Of a stretch of 64,000 nucleotides of DNA, positions 1 to 10,091 are shown one piece after another. Positions within the stretch are counted from its first letter, which is position 1, and the number at the start of each line of letters is the position of its first letter. The notes beneath the pieces are model-generated. The model saw only the letters and a list, made by a program, of their open reading frames with translations, ran no database searches and was not told where the DNA came from. The DNA comes from an uncultured Sphaerochaeta sp. (GTDB taxonomy: Bacteria; Spirochaetota; Spirochaetia; Sphaerochaetales; Sphaerochaetaceae): positions 1,947,715-2,011,714 of the forward strand of contig NZ_OY781873.1 of NCBI RefSeq assembly GCF_963677075.1, in the 5' to 3' direction. The position numbers and the translations under genes are program-made.

Positions 1-23
1 CCTGTTCTGTCATGAAAAACTGC

Positions 24-776
24 TTACAGCAGATTCCACTTCTCCTTCAATGCATCAAAGGAGCCGTCGGCCTTTGCCTTTGCCAGTCCCTCGTTGATGA
101 GATCCAGGAGTTCCTGGTTGTCCTTCTGTACGGCAATTGCAATATCTTCTAGAGTGAACGGTTCACCGGCAACCTTCAGACGTGAGCTGTAATTTTCGTT
201 TGAGAGTACGAAATCACTGGCGATCAATGAGTCGCAGACAGCAGCATCCACATTGCCGTTGAGCATATCCTCGATGGCGAGCCCGATATCATCATATGCT
301 CTTCTCTCGACAGGATATGCTTCCAAGGCAAAGTCTCCGGTTGTACCAATCTGGACCCCGATTTTCTTTCCTTCCAGATCCTCGATGCCCTTAATACTGG
401 CTGCGTCTTCATTGCGGATGATGACAACCTGTCCAGCAGAGAGAATGGGGGAGGAGAATGTCATGGTGGCTTTTCGCTCTTCAGTAACGGTCACCCCACT
501 TGCAACACCATCATAGGCACCACCAGCAAGACCGGCGAATATGGTATCCCAGGGGATGTTCTTCACTGACATGGGAACACCGACCTTCTCACCGATAAGT
601 GGTATCAGTTCAACCTCAAATCCGGTAAGAGTACCATCTTCAACAAACTCAAGTGGGGGCCAGGTTGCATCGGTGGCAAATACATAGCTCTCTTTCTTCT
701 CTTCCTTTTTGCAGCCGGTAAGCACAAGCGCAAAGACCAGTACCACCATCAGCGCTGCTATCATGGTTTTTTTCAT
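24..776 (-). CDS. ABC transporter substrate-binding lipoprotein, amino-acid type (family 3)
   Basis: Periplasmic solute-binding protein of a polar-amino-acid ABC importer, 250 residues. The N-terminus is a lipoprotein signal: Lys-Lys, a hydrophobic stretch, then lipobox LTGC near residue 22, so the mature protein should be lipid-anchored. The body shows the SBP_bac_3 pattern: FATDATWPPLEF at the start of lobe 1, GFEVELIPLIGEKVG, a hinge region, and KIGVQIGTTGDFALE in lobe 2. The start ATG has AAGGA upstream. No permease or ATPase is visible. An ATG on the minus strand at base 14 could begin a downstream permease, but only four codons remain in the window. The ligand cannot be told from sequence. 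Confidence 0.9.
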   Translation of the reverse strand: MKKTMIAALMVVLVFALVLTGCKKEEKKESYVFATDATWPPLEFVEDGTLTGFEVELIPLIGEKVGVPMSVKNIPWDTIFAGLAGGAYDGVASGVTVTEERKATMTFSSPILSAGQVVIIRNEDAASIKGIEDLEGKKIGVQIGTTGDFALEAYPVERRAYDDIGLAIEDMLNGNVDAAVCDSLIASDFVLSNENYSSRLKVAGEPFTLEDIAIAVQKDNQELLDLINEGLAKAKADGSFDALKEKWNLL

Positions 777-846
777 GTTGTTTCCTTATACATATACATG
801 TGTTGTAATGTTCTTGTTTGGATAATGGGCAACTTTGCAACCTCTG

Positions 847-1311
847 TCAATGACCCATGATCTGGTATGTTGCACTCAACCCAATGATAAGTCCGAGCAA
901 GACACCTCCCAGCACCTGGCTGAAGGAGTGCCCAAGCATGGTTTTCAGATTCTCTGGGGTGAACTGGCCTTCACGGTGGATATCACTGAGGAGTCTGCTC
1001 CACTCATTGATGACTTCGGCCTGTTTCCCAGCTGCCCTGCGAATGCCCATTGCATCATGAATGACGATTGCAGCAAACGTAGCTGCTATGGCAAAAGCTA
1101 CCGTACCGATACCCTCGGTGAATGCGATTGAGGTAGTAAGCGCAATAACACCAGCAGTGTGGCTGGAAGGCATTCCTCCAGTACTGAAGAGCATGGACCA
1201 GATAAACTTTCTCTCAAAGAGTACATTGATGAAAGGTTTCAGGAATTGTGCAACAAAGAATGCAAGCGCCGCCGAAATAAAGGGGGCATTATCCAACAAG
1301 GCATTGTTCAT
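847..1311 (-). CDS. DUF212 / divergent PAP2-family membrane protein
   Basis: Small integral membrane protein of about 154 residues. It carries the hallmarks of the DUF212 (acid phosphatase/vanadium haloperoxidase-related) family: an N-terminal LxNxxL-type segment, the motif GGMPSSHTAG near residue 50, IHDAMGIRRAAGKQA, and LGHSFSQVLGG near the C-terminus. About four membrane segments are visible. The SSH and GH elements resemble PAP2 phosphatase motifs, but activity is unproven for the family. The ATG at 1311 is chosen because it gives the family's usual N-terminus. It lacks a good ribosome-binding site, and a TTG at 1377 preceded by AAGGA is an alternative that adds about 22 residues. Confidence 0.82.
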   Translation of the reverse strand: MNNALLDNAPFISAALAFFVAQFLKPFINVLFERKFIWSMLFSTGGMPSSHTAGVIALTTSIAFTEGIGTVAFAIAATFAAIVIHDAMGIRRAAGKQAEVINEWSRLLSDIHREGQFTPENLKTMLGHSFSQVLGGVLLGLIIGLSATYQIMGH

Positions 1312-1396
1312 GCCCAACAGAGTAACTTTTTTCCCCTGCTTGCGCAAGATTCTATCTTGTTCTAGAGTTGCACTCAACATTATCCTTGGAGCAGTC

Positions 1397-2593
1397 ATGT
1401 ACGTTTCACAGCAAAAAAGTGATGCCATTCAATTCTGGGTGCTGAATATTGCCTCATTCTTCGGCCAACTATCCATTGCAATGGTCAATCTGGCACTCGT
1501 ATACCATCTTCGAAGAGCCTTTTCCCTTGGAGCGGACCAGATCGGGGTTGCTGCCTCCATTACCACTGCAACGTACTTGGTCTTTTGCCTACTTGGGGGT
1601 AAGTTCACCGTCCATTTCCGTCCACGCCACCTAGTGGAGACCTCTCTGATTGGGATGGCGATTGCTGTCTTGCTCTTTGTCTCTACAAAGACACTCTCCA
1701 TCGCATACCTTGCTTTGGTGTTCTATGGGGCTTTCATGAGTCTTCTATGGCCACAAATTGAGGGATGGTTCTCAAGAGGGAAGGAGGGAGCACAGCTTAA
1801 TCATGTCTCCAATGCCTTCAACTTCTCCTGGTCTTTTGGAGTGGGCGTCTCCAGTTATATTGCCGGTATTCTCGTCGAAGTCTCCACCACTACTCCTTTC
1901 TATGTTGCCATCCTCATGTTTTTCCTGGTATTCCTTCTCCTTGTAATAACCAGTGCACTGGTACCTGGGATCAGGGCAGTACAGAGTGAACATGCCGACA
2001 ATAAGGAGAATGGTAGGGAGGATGCAAGCACGCCTCTGCGCTTCTACGCCTGGGTAGGCATCATCTCTCTTTACAGTGGCATGAGTGTCATTCTTACCAT
2101 CTTCCCCTTGTACGCCCAGGATGTCCTGAAGATCAGTGAAAGCCAAACCGGCTTACTCTTGCTTGTGCGTGGGGTTGCAACCTGTCTTAGTTTTCTGGTA
2201 CTGGGAAAGTTGGAGTTCTGGCACTTCAAGAAGCGATACATCTTCTTGGTACAACTGCTCTTTGGAGTACTCTCCCTTGTTGCCATGGGGTTCACCTCTC
2301 CGATTCCCTTTGCAATCTTCTTCCTGTTGTTTGGAATACTGTTTGCATTCGCCTATGACCAGAGCATGTTCCACGGGGCAAGTGGCAGTGTGAATCGATC
2401 GGGGAGAATGATCATTCATGAGGTCTTGCTGACCGTAGGAACCATACTGGGAGCAGTCGTGGGAGGAAGCGTGTACGAGCAGCTCTCTTTCTCCAAGGTA
2501 TTGCTTGTCATTGGAACTGCCGCCATCATCCTTGTGATGGTTGAATTGCTTGTTGCCTTCTTCATTGAAAGGACCAGGATTACGGGAAAGTAG
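1397..2593 (+). CDS. Major facilitator superfamily transporter
   Basis: Membrane transporter of 398 residues with about twelve hydrophobic segments in two six-helix halves, joined by a hydrophilic loop near residues 195-210 (QSEHADNKENGRED). It resembles MFS efflux or uptake proteins of the YfcJ/CynX kind, without a motif that fixes the substrate. The ATG at 1397 has TTGGAG five bases upstream. A longer open frame to 1061 exists, but that part is antisense to the DUF212 gene. The two genes are divergent with an 85-base spacer. The last codons lie just upstream of the aconitase promoter. Confidence 0.85.
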   Translation: MYVSQQKSDAIQFWVLNIASFFGQLSIAMVNLALVYHLRRAFSLGADQIGVAASITTATYLVFCLLGGKFTVHFRPRHLVETSLIGMAIAVLLFVSTKTLSIAYLALVFYGAFMSLLWPQIEGWFSRGKEGAQLNHVSNAFNFSWSFGVGVSSYIAGILVEVSTTTPFYVAILMFFLVFLLLVITSALVPGIRAVQSEHADNKENGREDASTPLRFYAWVGIISLYSGMSVILTIFPLYAQDVLKISESQTGLLLLVRGVATCLSFLVLGKLEFWHFKKRYIFLVQLLFGVLSLVAMGFTSPIPFAIFFLLFGILFAFAYDQSMFHGASGSVNRSGRMIIHEVLLTVGTILGAVVGGSVYEQLSFSKVLLVIGTAAIILVMVELLVAFFIERTRITGK

Positions 2594-2594
2594 T

Positions 2595-2622
2595 TTTACA
2601 CACAACCCAGAGTTCGTATACA
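2595..2622 (+). promoter_or_regulatory. Putative sigma-70 promoter of the aconitase-isocitrate dehydrogenase operon
   Basis: TTTACA at 2595-2600 and TATACA at 2617-2622 are separated by 16 bases, between the MFS stop and the aconitase ribosome-binding site. An alternative reading uses TACAAT at 2619-2624 with 18-base spacing. Confidence 0.5.
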
Positions 2623-2654
2623 ATAGAGAACAAAGACGCCAAAAGGAGCCCACT

Positions 2655-4592
2655 ATGAGCAAGACCTTGACTGAAAAAATTCTAGCTTCCCATCTGGAAG
2701 AGGGTACACTGGGAACAGGAAACCCAATCGGGATCCATATAGACCAGACGCTCACACAGGATGCCACCGGTACCATGGCCTACCTGCAATTTGAGGCAAT
2801 GGGTTTAGATCGTGTCCAGAACGAGCTGGCTGTGAGCTATGTTGATCATAATACCATCCAAGTAGGATTCGAGAACGCAGATGACCATCACTACCTGCAG
2901 ACCGTTGCCGCTGCCAAGGGTGTAGTATTCTCCCGCCCAGGAAATGGGATCTGCCATCAAGTGCATCTGGAGCGATTCGGAAAGCCCGGAAAAACACTGC
3001 TTGGCAGTGATAGCCATACCCCCACCGGCGGTGGTATTGGTATGATTGCAATCGGAGCCGGTGGGCTCGATGTGGCGGTTGCCATGGCCGGCCAAAGCTT
3101 CCACTTGATCAGCCCGAAAGTCATTGAGATCCGTCTCCATGGAAAACTCCGTCCTTGGGTCTCCGCGAAAGATGTTATCCTGACCGTTCTTGAGCGCTTC
3201 GGGGTAAAAGGCAATGTGAACTGTATCTTTGAATACACCGGAGTAGGGGTCGAAACACTTGAAGTCCCTGAGCGTTCGACCATCTGCAACATGGGGGCAG
3301 AATGTGGCGTCACCACGAGTATCTTCCCCTCAGACGAGAAAACACGCGCATTCCTGAAGGCGCAGGGAAGAGAAGATGACTGGGTCGAGCTCAGTGCTGA
3401 TGAGGGAGCAGTCTATGATGACCTGTTTGAAATTGACCTCTCAGCCTTGGAGCCAAAGGTAGCATGTCCTCATTCACCTGGGAATATTGCAACCGTAGCA
3501 TCGCTTGCAGGGAAACGGATTGAGCAAGTACTTATCGGTTCCTGCACCAACTCAAGCTATGCCGATATGAAAAAAGTTGCAGATATTCTTGATGGACATA
3601 CAGTGGCAGAGCATGTAAGCCTTGGTATTGCCCCGGGAAGCCGTGAAGTGCTCCTGATGCTCAGCAAGGATGGTTCGCTGGCCAAGATGATCGCCAGTGG
3701 TGCCCGCATCCTGGAAAGTGCCTGTGGTTTCTGTATCGGAAACCATCAGAGTCCTGGCACCGAGGGTGTCTCTCTCAGGACCAGCAACCGCAACTTCGAA
3801 GGTCGTAGTGGAACCAAGAGTGGCCAGGTCTATCTGGTCAGTCCTGAGACTGCAGCTCTGAGCGCATTAAGTGGGCAATTCACCGATCCACTCTCCTCCC
3901 ACGGTATTGCCTTCCCCAAGGTAGTCCAACCTGAACAGTTTCTGATTGATGACTCCATGTTCATATTCCCTCCCGAGGATGGCAGTGATGTTGAGATCTT
4001 CCGTGGGCCCAATATCGGAGACCCACCAAAGAACACCCCGCTCAAGGAAGACCTGGATGGGTATGTGACGATCAAGGTAGGGGACAAGATCACCACCGAC
4101 CATATCATGCCTGCTGGAGCCAGGCTCAAGTACCGCTCAAATATCCCCGTGTACTCCAAGTTTGTCTTTGAGCCGGTTGATGAGCATTTCAGTGAACGTT
4201 GCACGGAGAATCAGGACCGGGGCAAGGACAACTTCATCGTAGCAGGTGCCTCATATGGCCAGGGATCGAGCCGGGAACATGCGGCAATCTGTCCGATGTA
4301 CCTCGGGGTGAAAGCGGTTATCGCCGTTTCCATAGAGCGAATCCACCAGAACAATCTGTGTAACTTCGGTATCGTTCCCCTTACCTTTATGCATGAAGAG
4401 GACTACTCACGGTTCGACCAGAACGATGAACTGGTGATTGAGAACATAGCAGAGCAGATCAAGGGTGAGACGGTTGTCTTGAAAAACAAGACCAAGAGCA
4501 GGGAGATTACCCTCCGCTGTGATATCACCGATGGCCAGAGAGCGATGCTCATTGGTGGTGGTCTGCTGAATATTCTTAAGGAGAAAGCTTGA
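2655..4592 (+). CDS. acn: Aconitate hydratase (Aquifex-type)
   Basis: Interconverts citrate and isocitrate with a [4Fe-4S] cluster, in the cytoplasm. It has 645 residues, shorter than AcnA (about 890) and close to the putative Aquifex-type aconitase subfamily. Cluster cysteines are visible at 297 ([11 protein letters not shown]) and at 357 and 360 ([13 protein letters not shown]). [19 protein letters not shown] lies near residue 120. The C-terminal swivel domain has [14 protein letters not shown]. The ATG at 2655 follows AAAAGGAG. The stop overlaps the isocitrate dehydrogenase start (TGATG), so the two are translationally coupled. With citrate synthase at 6465-7760 this supplies 2-oxoglutarate for glutamate synthesis. 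Confidence 0.96.
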   Translation: MSKTLTEKILASHLEEGTLGTGNPIGIHIDQTLTQDATGTMAYLQFEAMGLDRVQNELAVSYVDHNTIQVGFENADDHHYLQTVAAAKGVVFSRPGNGICHQVHLERFGKPGKTLLGSDSHTPTGGGIGMIAIGAGGLDVAVAMAGQSFHLISPKVIEIRLHGKLRPWVSAKDVILTVLERFGVKGNVNCIFEYTGVGVETLEVPERSTICNMGAECGVTTSIFPSDEKTRAFLKAQGREDDWVELSADEGAVYDDLFEIDLSALEPKVACPHSPGNIATVASLAGKRIEQVLIGSCTNSSYADMKKVADILDGHTVAEHVSLGIAPGSREVLLMLSKDGSLAKMIASGARILESACGFCIGNHQSPGTEGVSLRTSNRNFEGRSGTKSGQVYLVSPETAALSALSGQFTDPLSSHGIAFPKVVQPEQFLIDDSMFIFPPEDGSDVEIFRGPNIGDPPKNTPLKEDLDGYVTIKVGDKITTDHIMPAGARLKYRSNIPVYSKFVFEPVDEHFSERCTENQDRGKDNFIVAGASYGQGSSREHAAICPMYLGVKAVIAVSIERIHQNNLCNFGIVPLTFMHEEDYSRFDQNDELVIENIAEQIKGETVVLKNKTKSREITLRCDITDGQRAMLIGGGLLNILKEKA

Positions 4593-5821
4593 TGGAAATG
4601 GCAATATACATGAAAGATGGAGCCCTGGTGGTGCCTGACAGTGTCATCATTCCTTACATCGAGGGAGATGGGGTAGGTCAGGAGATCTCCTCGGTTATGA
4701 AGAATGTGGTTGAAGCGGCAGTCAAAAAAGCCTATGGGGAGACCAAGCAGATAACCTGGAAGGAGATACTTGCAGGAGCAAAGGCAAAGGACCTCACCGG
4801 TAACTACCTTCCCGAGGAGACCCTCGAGGCAATCAAGCAGTACAAGGTGGCTATCAAGGGGCCCTTGACGACCCCGATAGGGAAGGGAATCCGTTCCTTG
4901 AATGTAACCCTCCGTCAGACCCTCGATCTGTATGTCTGCCTACGCCCTGTTTCCTACTACCAGGGAGTCCCTTCCCCTGTCAAACACCCCGAGAATGTTG
5001 ACATGGTTGTTTTCCGTGAGAATACGGAAGACATCTATGCCGGCATCGAATGGGAGGCGGGGAGTGAAGAAGTTCGTAAGGTCATCGCATTCCTCAAAGA
5101 GGAGATGGCTGTGAGCAAGATCCGTTTTCCTGAAACCAGTGCCCTGGGGATCAAACCGGTTTCCGTGGAAGGAAGCGAGCGCCTGATTCGCAGTGCTATC
5201 TCATATGCACTGGAAAACAACCGACGCAATGTTACATTAGTGCACAAAGGGAATATCATGAAATTCACCGAAGGTGGATTCAGGAAGTGGGGCTATGAAC
5301 TTGCAAAACGCGAATTTGGAGCAACAGAGGATGAGCATGGAACCGTGAAGATTGATCGGGAAGGCCAGGAACCGCTGGTCATCCAGGATTGTATCTGCGA
5401 TGCCTTCCTGCAGAATATCTTACTCAAGCCTGAAGCCTATGATGTCATTGCCACGCTCAATCTTAATGGGGATTATGTATCGGATGCCTTGGCAGCCGAG
5501 GTTGGTGGTATCGGTATTGCCCCTGGGGCGAACATCAACTATGAGAGCGGCTTTGCAATCTTTGAAGCAACCCATGGGACTGCCCCTGATATTGCTGGAA
5601 AAAATATTGTGAACCCTCTATCCCTGGTACTCTCAGCACAGATGATGCTCTCCTACCTTGGATGGAATGAAGCTGCGGAGCTGGTTACCAGTGTTGTCCA
5701 GAAGGCGATCAGTGATGGGATGGTTACCTCTGACTTTGCTCGCTTGATGGAAGCTGAAGGCAAGGAGTGCACAAAGTTGGGAACGAAGGAATTTGGTTCC
5801 TATCTGGTGTCATTGCTCTAG
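4592..5821 (+). CDS. icd: Isocitrate dehydrogenase, predicted NAD-dependent
   Basis: Oxidative decarboxylation of isocitrate to 2-oxoglutarate; 409 residues, homologous along its length to E. coli Icd. Substrate residues are conserved: Ser102 in RSLNV (E. coli Ser113, the regulatory phosphorylation site), [14 protein letters not shown], and [13 protein letters not shown]. The coenzyme pocket differs. E. coli Lys344-Tyr345 are Asp333-Ile334 here (HGTAPDIAG), the pair found in NAD-dependent family members, and Tyr391 is Ser380; Arg395 is kept as Arg384. This points to NAD use. The start overlaps the aconitase stop by one base, with AAGGAG eight bases upstream. The last 12 bases overlap the convergent HAD gene. 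Confidence 0.95.
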   Translation: MEMAIYMKDGALVVPDSVIIPYIEGDGVGQEISSVMKNVVEAAVKKAYGETKQITWKEILAGAKAKDLTGNYLPEETLEAIKQYKVAIKGPLTTPIGKGIRSLNVTLRQTLDLYVCLRPVSYYQGVPSPVKHPENVDMVVFRENTEDIYAGIEWEAGSEEVRKVIAFLKEEMAVSKIRFPETSALGIKPVSVEGSERLIRSAISYALENNRRNVTLVHKGNIMKFTEGGFRKWGYELAKREFGATEDEHGTVKIDREGQEPLVIQDCICDAFLQNILLKPEAYDVIATLNLNGDYVSDALAAEVGGIGIAPGANINYESGFAIFEATHGTAPDIAGKNIVNPLSLVLSAQMMLSYLGWNEAAELVTSVVQKAISDGMVTSDFARLMEAEGKECTKLGTKEFGSYLVSLL

Positions 5822-6478
5822 AGAAAACTTGGAAAAATCTGTGATCAGGCCGTGGACCCCCTCCATGGCCTGAATTGTCTGTATGTCTGCTCCAGGGCTT
5901 CCAACAGCATATATGCTCCCAATGCCCGCCCTGCTTGCTGAGAGAATACCGGCCTTCGTGTCTTCAAAGACCGTACATGCTTCAGGGTTGAGGCCCAGGG
6001 CCTTGCAGGTATCCTGGTAGATATCTGGCTCAGGCTTTCCTTTTCTCTTTCCATTGTCATATATGATCAAGGAGGAGGGTACGTACTCGCTGAGTGAGAA
6101 CCATGCCTCATAGCGCCGGATGTTGTCCTCTCCTGCACTGGTGGCTATAGCAAGTTGAAAACCGGCCAGTTTCGCTCGCTTGAAGAGGGTGATTGCACCT
6201 GGGGCGAGACTGAGGGGACGGTTGCCAAGGCAAATATCCTCATAGAGTTCCTCCTTCTCCCCGCTGATACGAGAGACCTCTTCCTCGCTAGGGGTTCTCC
6301 CCAATAGGTAGGCAATTGTCTCAGCATTGGTTCTCCCGTTGAGGTGGTGGCTTTCTTTATCTGTGAACGGTCTGTTCCTTAGGCGCAATGAAATGGCACC
6401 CCATGCTTGCCGATGATACTCGGTATCCCAAAACAGGGTGCCATTGAAATCGAAGATCAGGGCCTTATCGGTCCTCAA
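5810..6478 (-). CDS. HAD-superfamily phosphatase/phosphomutase-like protein
   Basis: A 222-residue cytoplasmic HAD hydrolase of the beta-phosphoglucomutase type with a helical cap after motif I. Motif I reads DFNGTL: Asp10 is the nucleophile, but the usual second Asp, the general acid/base, is Asn12. Motif II is IATSAGE, and motifs III-IV are KGKPEPDIY and VFEDTKAGI. No ATG fits. The TTG at 6478 is chosen because AAGGTGG lies six bases upstream and motif I then falls at the usual distance from the N-terminus. It begins 14 bases inside the end of citrate synthase, so the pair is probably coupled. Substrate unknown. Confidence 0.85.
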   Translation of the reverse strand: MRTDKALIFDFNGTLFWDTEYHRQAWGAISLRLRNRPFTDKESHHLNGRTNAETIAYLLGRTPSEEEVSRISGEKEELYEDICLGNRPLSLAPGAITLFKRAKLAGFQLAIATSAGEDNIRRYEAWFSLSEYVPSSLIIYDNGKRKGKPEPDIYQDTCKALGLNPEACTVFEDTKAGILSASRAGIGSIYAVGSPGADIQTIQAMEGVHGLITDFSKFSLEQ

Positions 6479-7760
6479 GCGGTACCACCTTGCGTACGTG
6501 TGGGCCCGAGTAGACCTGGCGAGGGCGGCCAATCTTCTGGTACGGATCGTGTCTCCATTCAAGCCAGTGGGCAATCCATCCAGGGAGCCGGCCCATGGCA
6601 AAGAGCACGGTGAACATCGACTCGGGAATCCCAATTGCGTGGAAGATTATCCCCGTATAGAAATCCACATTTGGATACAGGTTGCGTTCGATGAAATAGG
6701 GGTCATTCAGGGCAGCCTGTTCAAGATCCATGGCAATTTGCAAGAGCGGATCACTCTGGCTGTCAGCACCCAGGACTTGCTGGCTGAGACGTTTTGCAAT
6801 CCTTGCCCTCGGGTCATAGGTCTTGTATACCCTGTGGCCGAATCCAGAGAGCCTGAACGGGTTCTCCTTGTCCTTCGCCATTGCTATTACCTGCTCGATG
6901 CTGAGTCCTTCATTATGGATTTTCAACAACATCTGCATGACAGCTTGGTTGGCTCCACCATGTTTGCTTCCCCAAAGGGCACAACAACCTGCAGCAACTG
7001 ATGCATAAAGATTTGCCTCGCTGCTGCCTACCAGGCGGACCGCACTTGTGGAACAGTTCTGCTCATGGTCAGCATGGAGGATCAGGAGGATATTCAATGC
7101 CCTGGCATGCAAAGGATCAGGAATATAGGCATTTACCGGCGTATGGAACATCATGTTCAGGAAGTTCTCACAGTAGGAATACTTGTAGGAGGGGTCGACG
7201 AAGTCCAATCCATTCATCTGACGATAACTGAATGCAGCGATTGTTCTCATCTTGGAAAGCAGTCTGCTGACCGTCAAGTCAACATTCTCTTCCGGGTCGG
7301 CATCCTCCAATTCAGGATAGAACGCAGAAAGGGAGGCAACCATTGCCGAGAGAATTGACATAGGGTGGGCTTCCTGCGGATAGTCACGGAAGAAGTTCCT
7401 CATGTCAACGTGGAGCAGTGAGTGCCTGTTGAGCATATCTGCATAGGTGTGACGTTGGGCGAGAGTGGGAAGTTCCCCTTTGATCAGGAGATGGGCAACC
7501 TCAACGAAGTCACAGTTCTCTACCAGGTCCTCAATATCATATCCGCGGTAGCGGAGGATTCCCTGCTCCCCATCAACAAAGCAGATATTGCTCATACAGG
7601 ATCCTGTATTTACAAAGCCGGGGTCATACGTGATGAAGCCAGTACTTTTTCTCAGGGCGGTAATGTCGATTGACTTTCCTCCCATGTTGTCCGTAATGAC
7701 AGTGAGGTCAAATTCGCTGTCCTCGAGGACCAGTTTAGCTGCTTTTTCTTTGATATCCAT
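6465..7760 (-). CDS. gltA: Citrate synthase
   Basis: Condenses oxaloacetate and acetyl-CoA to citrate. It has 431 residues, the length of hexameric type II bacterial enzymes. Visible are the N-terminal beta-rich segment, GILRYRGYDIEDL, the histidine region LHADHEQNCSTSAVR, and GFGHRVYKTYDPRA with the second active-site His. The ATG at 7760 follows AAAGGAGG. It is opposite in orientation to the aconitase-isocitrate dehydrogenase operon but close to it, so the three enzymes of the oxidative branch sit within 5.2 kb. The downstream HAD gene overlaps by 14 bases. Confidence 0.97.
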   Translation of the reverse strand: MDIKEKAAKLVLEDSEFDLTVITDNMGGKSIDITALRKSTGFITYDPGFVNTGSCMSNICFVDGEQGILRYRGYDIEDLVENCDFVEVAHLLIKGELPTLAQRHTYADMLNRHSLLHVDMRNFFRDYPQEAHPMSILSAMVASLSAFYPELEDADPEENVDLTVSRLLSKMRTIAAFSYRQMNGLDFVDPSYKYSYCENFLNMMFHTPVNAYIPDPLHARALNILLILHADHEQNCSTSAVRLVGSSEANLYASVAAGCCALWGSKHGGANQAVMQMLLKIHNEGLSIEQVIAMAKDKENPFRLSGFGHRVYKTYDPRARIAKRLSQQVLGADSQSDPLLQIAMDLEQAALNDPYFIERNLYPNVDFYTGIIFHAIGIPESMFTVLFAMGRLPGWIAHWLEWRHDPYQKIGRPRQVYSGPHVRKVVPLEDR

Positions 7761-7926
7761 TTCATAGCCTCCTTTAGGGGGTCATTTCGTGTGTGTATTT
7801 TGTGAGCAGGTGGGTGAAATGTATCCTAGTTTGATTGTTTTGGAAATATACCACCCACGCATTCCTTTCTTTTCTTTCTCTCAGGTAATGGTTATACTAC
7901 TAGGTATCAATCCCAGGAGATGCCCC

Positions 7927-8232
7927 ATGGAAGAATTTGTATTGCCGTTGGATGAGGAAATTGTCGATATTGCAGACTTTTTTAAGGTCTTCGGAGATCC
8001 CACCCGATTGAAAATCCTCTTTCTGCTTGAACAGGGGGAGAGAGGCGTCAATGCAATCAGTGAAGAACTGAATATGCAACAGAGTACCATCAGCCAACAA
8101 CTCAAACTCCTCAGGGCCCGTCGCTTGGTGCGTTTCAGAAAGGACGGGCGTAATGTTCTCTACCGTCTCAATGACGAACATATCCACGACATCCTTGCCA
8201 TGGGTATCGAGCATTATCAGGAATTACTCTGA
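7927..8232 (+). CDS. ArsR/SmtB-family metal-sensing repressor, alpha5-site type
   Basis: Winged-helix repressor of 101 residues. DPTRLKILFLL opens the fold and QQSTISQQLKLLRARRLVRF is the recognition region. The alpha3 cysteine motif of ArsR/CadC is absent. The last helix carries Asp83-x-His85-(10)-His96-x2-Glu99, the same spacing and residues as the zinc site of SmtB (Asp104, His106, His117, Glu120). This predicts a Zn(II)-responsive sensor. The ATG at 7927 follows AGGAGA. No metal gene is adjacent. The nearest fitting target is the Zn/Cd ATPase at 54525-56582, whose promoter carries an ArsR/SmtB-type operator; no copy of that site is seen before this gene. Confidence 0.9.
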   Translation: MEEFVLPLDEEIVDIADFFKVFGDPTRLKILFLLEQGERGVNAISEELNMQQSTISQQLKLLRARRLVRFRKDGRNVLYRLNDEHIHDILAMGIEHYQELL

Positions 8233-8706
8233 TCAGTACCTCTGGGATTCATTTTCTGCATATTCGCCAAAGAGATCCAGGCACATCTCTCTCTCTGCTT
8301 GGGTAAGGTTGAGTACTTCCTGGTCCTTGCATCCCTCCTGTATGTACCGATAGATGTAATCATCCCGAAATCCAATTGCCTCAGCGTCCTCGGGTGTGCA
8401 CCCGTAGTACACCTCCTTGATGTTTGCCCAGATGCTTGCAGAGAGACACATCGGACAAGGATAACAGGTGGTGTAGAGTATGCAACCAGAAAGGTCATGG
8501 GTCCCTTTCTTCCTGCACGCTTCACGGATGGCATTTATTTCTGCATGAGAAGTTGGGTCATGGGTTGCCAACACACTATTTGAGGCAACATAGAGAGAAC
8601 CATCAGTCGTGTCCACAATCACAGCACCAAAAGGACCTCCTTCATCGTTGTTCATGGTCTTTCGTGCTTCGTCTATCGCCAATTGTAAATACGTTCTCGC
8701 ATCCAT
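8233..8706 (-). CDS. Cytidine/deoxycytidylate deaminase-family protein, guanine deaminase-like
   Basis: Zinc-dependent deaminase of 157 residues. Zinc and proton-shuttle motifs are HAEINAIR (His and catalytic Glu) and PCPMC (two Cys ligands). The downstream text YYGCTPEDAEAIGFRDDYIY resembles Bacillus-type guanine deaminase rather than TadA. Likely role: guanine to xanthine in purine salvage, with tRNA-adenosine or cytosine deamination as alternatives. The ATG at 8706 is chosen because GGAGA lies nine bases upstream; a TTG at 8715 would have no spacer. Its stop abuts the ArsR stop with no gap. Confidence 0.82.
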   Translation of the reverse strand: MDARTYLQLAIDEARKTMNNDEGGPFGAVIVDTTDGSLYVASNSVLATHDPTSHAEINAIREACRKKGTHDLSGCILYTTCYPCPMCLSASIWANIKEVYYGCTPEDAEAIGFRDDYIYRYIQEGCKDQEVLNLTQAEREMCLDLFGEYAENESQRY

Positions 8707-8756
8707 AGTACTCAATCTCCAACCACCACCACTATAGCATACGTTTCTCTGTAGAT

Positions 8757-8787
8757 AAAATACCGCCCTCAGTCTTTGAAGGCGGTA
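8757..8787 (-). terminator. Intrinsic terminator of argG
   Basis: Arms TACCGCC (8761-8767) and GGCGGTA (8781-8787). On the minus strand the stem is followed by ATTTTAT, placed directly after argG. Confidence 0.75.
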
Positions 8788-8799
8788 GTGACTAACAGC

Positions 8800-10017
8800 T
8801 TAACCGCGTTTGGAACTGGCGATCAAGCGGATTGCATTGATATTGATGAATCCCTTGCAATCAACTGGCTCATACCCTCCAGCCTTGTCCATGCTTCCCA
8901 TCTCCTCGTCGTAGAGGGAGAAGGGGCTTTCCACGCCAGCGAAGATGACATTACCCTTGTACAGTACAACCTTGCTGGTACCAGTAACATGTTTCTGGCT
9001 TACGGTGAAGGCAGAGCGAAGCATCTCAAACTCAGGAGCACCCCAGTAACCATTGTAGATCAATTCAGAATACTTGGGCATGAGGCTGTCCCTCAAATGC
9101 ATTGCTTCCTTGTCCATGGTAATGCCCTCAAGATTATGGTGAGCCTTCCAAAGGATTTCACAACCCGGGGTCTCATAAACACCGCGACTCTTGATTCCGA
9201 TATAGCGGTTTTCAACCATATCCACACGGCCGATTGCGTTGTCATGTCCCATCTTGTTGAGATAGAGAATCATCTGCAACGGATCAGTGACTACCGTTTG
9301 GTCGTTCTCGTTCTTCACAGAGACAGGGATGCCATCCTCGAAGGTGAAGGTGAGCAGTGTTTCCTCATCCTTGGCTTCCTTCGGGCTTAGGGTAAGGCTG
9401 TACACATCATCATCAGCGCGAAGTGAAGGATCCTCCAGGATACCGGCCTCATGGCTTATGTGGATGAGATTCTCGTCTTCGCTGTATGGCTTCTTGGTGG
9501 ATGCCTTGACTGGGATATCATACTTCTTTGCGTAGGCGATCATATCGCTTCTTCCCTCGAACTGACTAAGCCATTCTGGGTCTTTCCAGGGACTGATGAT
9601 CTTAACTTCAGGCATATGCATATAGTAACCGAACTCAAAGCGGACCTGGTCATTTCCCTTGCCTGTGGCGCCATGGGAAACATAGACGGTTCCTTCCTTG
9701 CGGGCAATTTCAATCTGGCGTTTTGCGATGATCGGACGGGCCAGGGAGGTTCCCAGCATATAGGTACCTTCATAGATTGTATTTGCCTGGAGGGCAGGGA
9801 AGATGTAGTCAGTGACCAATTCCTCTCTGAGGTCCTCCACGTATACTTTAGAAGCACCAGTAGCCAAAGCCTTCTTTTCAATAGCTGCAAAATCCTCGTT
9901 CTGTCCGACATTTGCCACATAGGCGATAACATCAAACCCTTTATTGGCAAGCCATTTCAGGATTACCGAGGTATCAAGTCCTCCGCTGTATGCCAGAATG
10001 ATTTTTTCCTTGTCCAT
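8800..10017 (-). CDS. argG: Argininosuccinate synthase
   Basis: Joins citrulline and aspartate with ATP to form argininosuccinate, the penultimate step of arginine synthesis. It has 405 residues, the normal size. The N-terminal PP-loop is clear: [16 protein letters not shown]. Further family text includes [17 protein letters not shown] and [16 protein letters not shown]. The ATG at 10017 follows a GGGA ribosome-binding site; upstream codons in frame lie in the operator region. It stands alone between its own terminator and a 230-base AT-rich regulatory region with ARG-box-like sites. No argH is visible in the window. Confidence 0.97.
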   Translation of the reverse strand: MDKEKIILAYSGGLDTSVILKWLANKGFDVIAYVANVGQNEDFAAIEKKALATGASKVYVEDLREELVTDYIFPALQANTIYEGTYMLGTSLARPIIAKRQIEIARKEGTVYVSHGATGKGNDQVRFEFGYYMHMPEVKIISPWKDPEWLSQFEGRSDMIAYAKKYDIPVKASTKKPYSEDENLIHISHEAGILEDPSLRADDDVYSLTLSPKEAKDEETLLTFTFEDGIPVSVKNENDQTVVTDPLQMILYLNKMGHDNAIGRVDMVENRYIGIKSRGVYETPGCEILWKAHHNLEGITMDKEAMHLRDSLMPKYSELIYNGYWGAPEFEMLRSAFTVSQKHVTGTSKVVLYKGNVIFAGVESPFSLYDEEMGSMDKAGGYEPVDCKGFININAIRLIASSKRG

Positions 10018-10091
10018 ATTCGTATCTCCCTGTTCGGTATTGTATTCTGCCGTCAGTGTAGTAATTCTTGTGTAGAATGACAAGAGGTTTA

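Noticed and set aside
1061..1396. Upstream extension of the MFS open frame
   Set aside because: It runs antisense through the DUF212 gene; the ATG at 1397 has a ribosome-binding site and the normal N-terminus.
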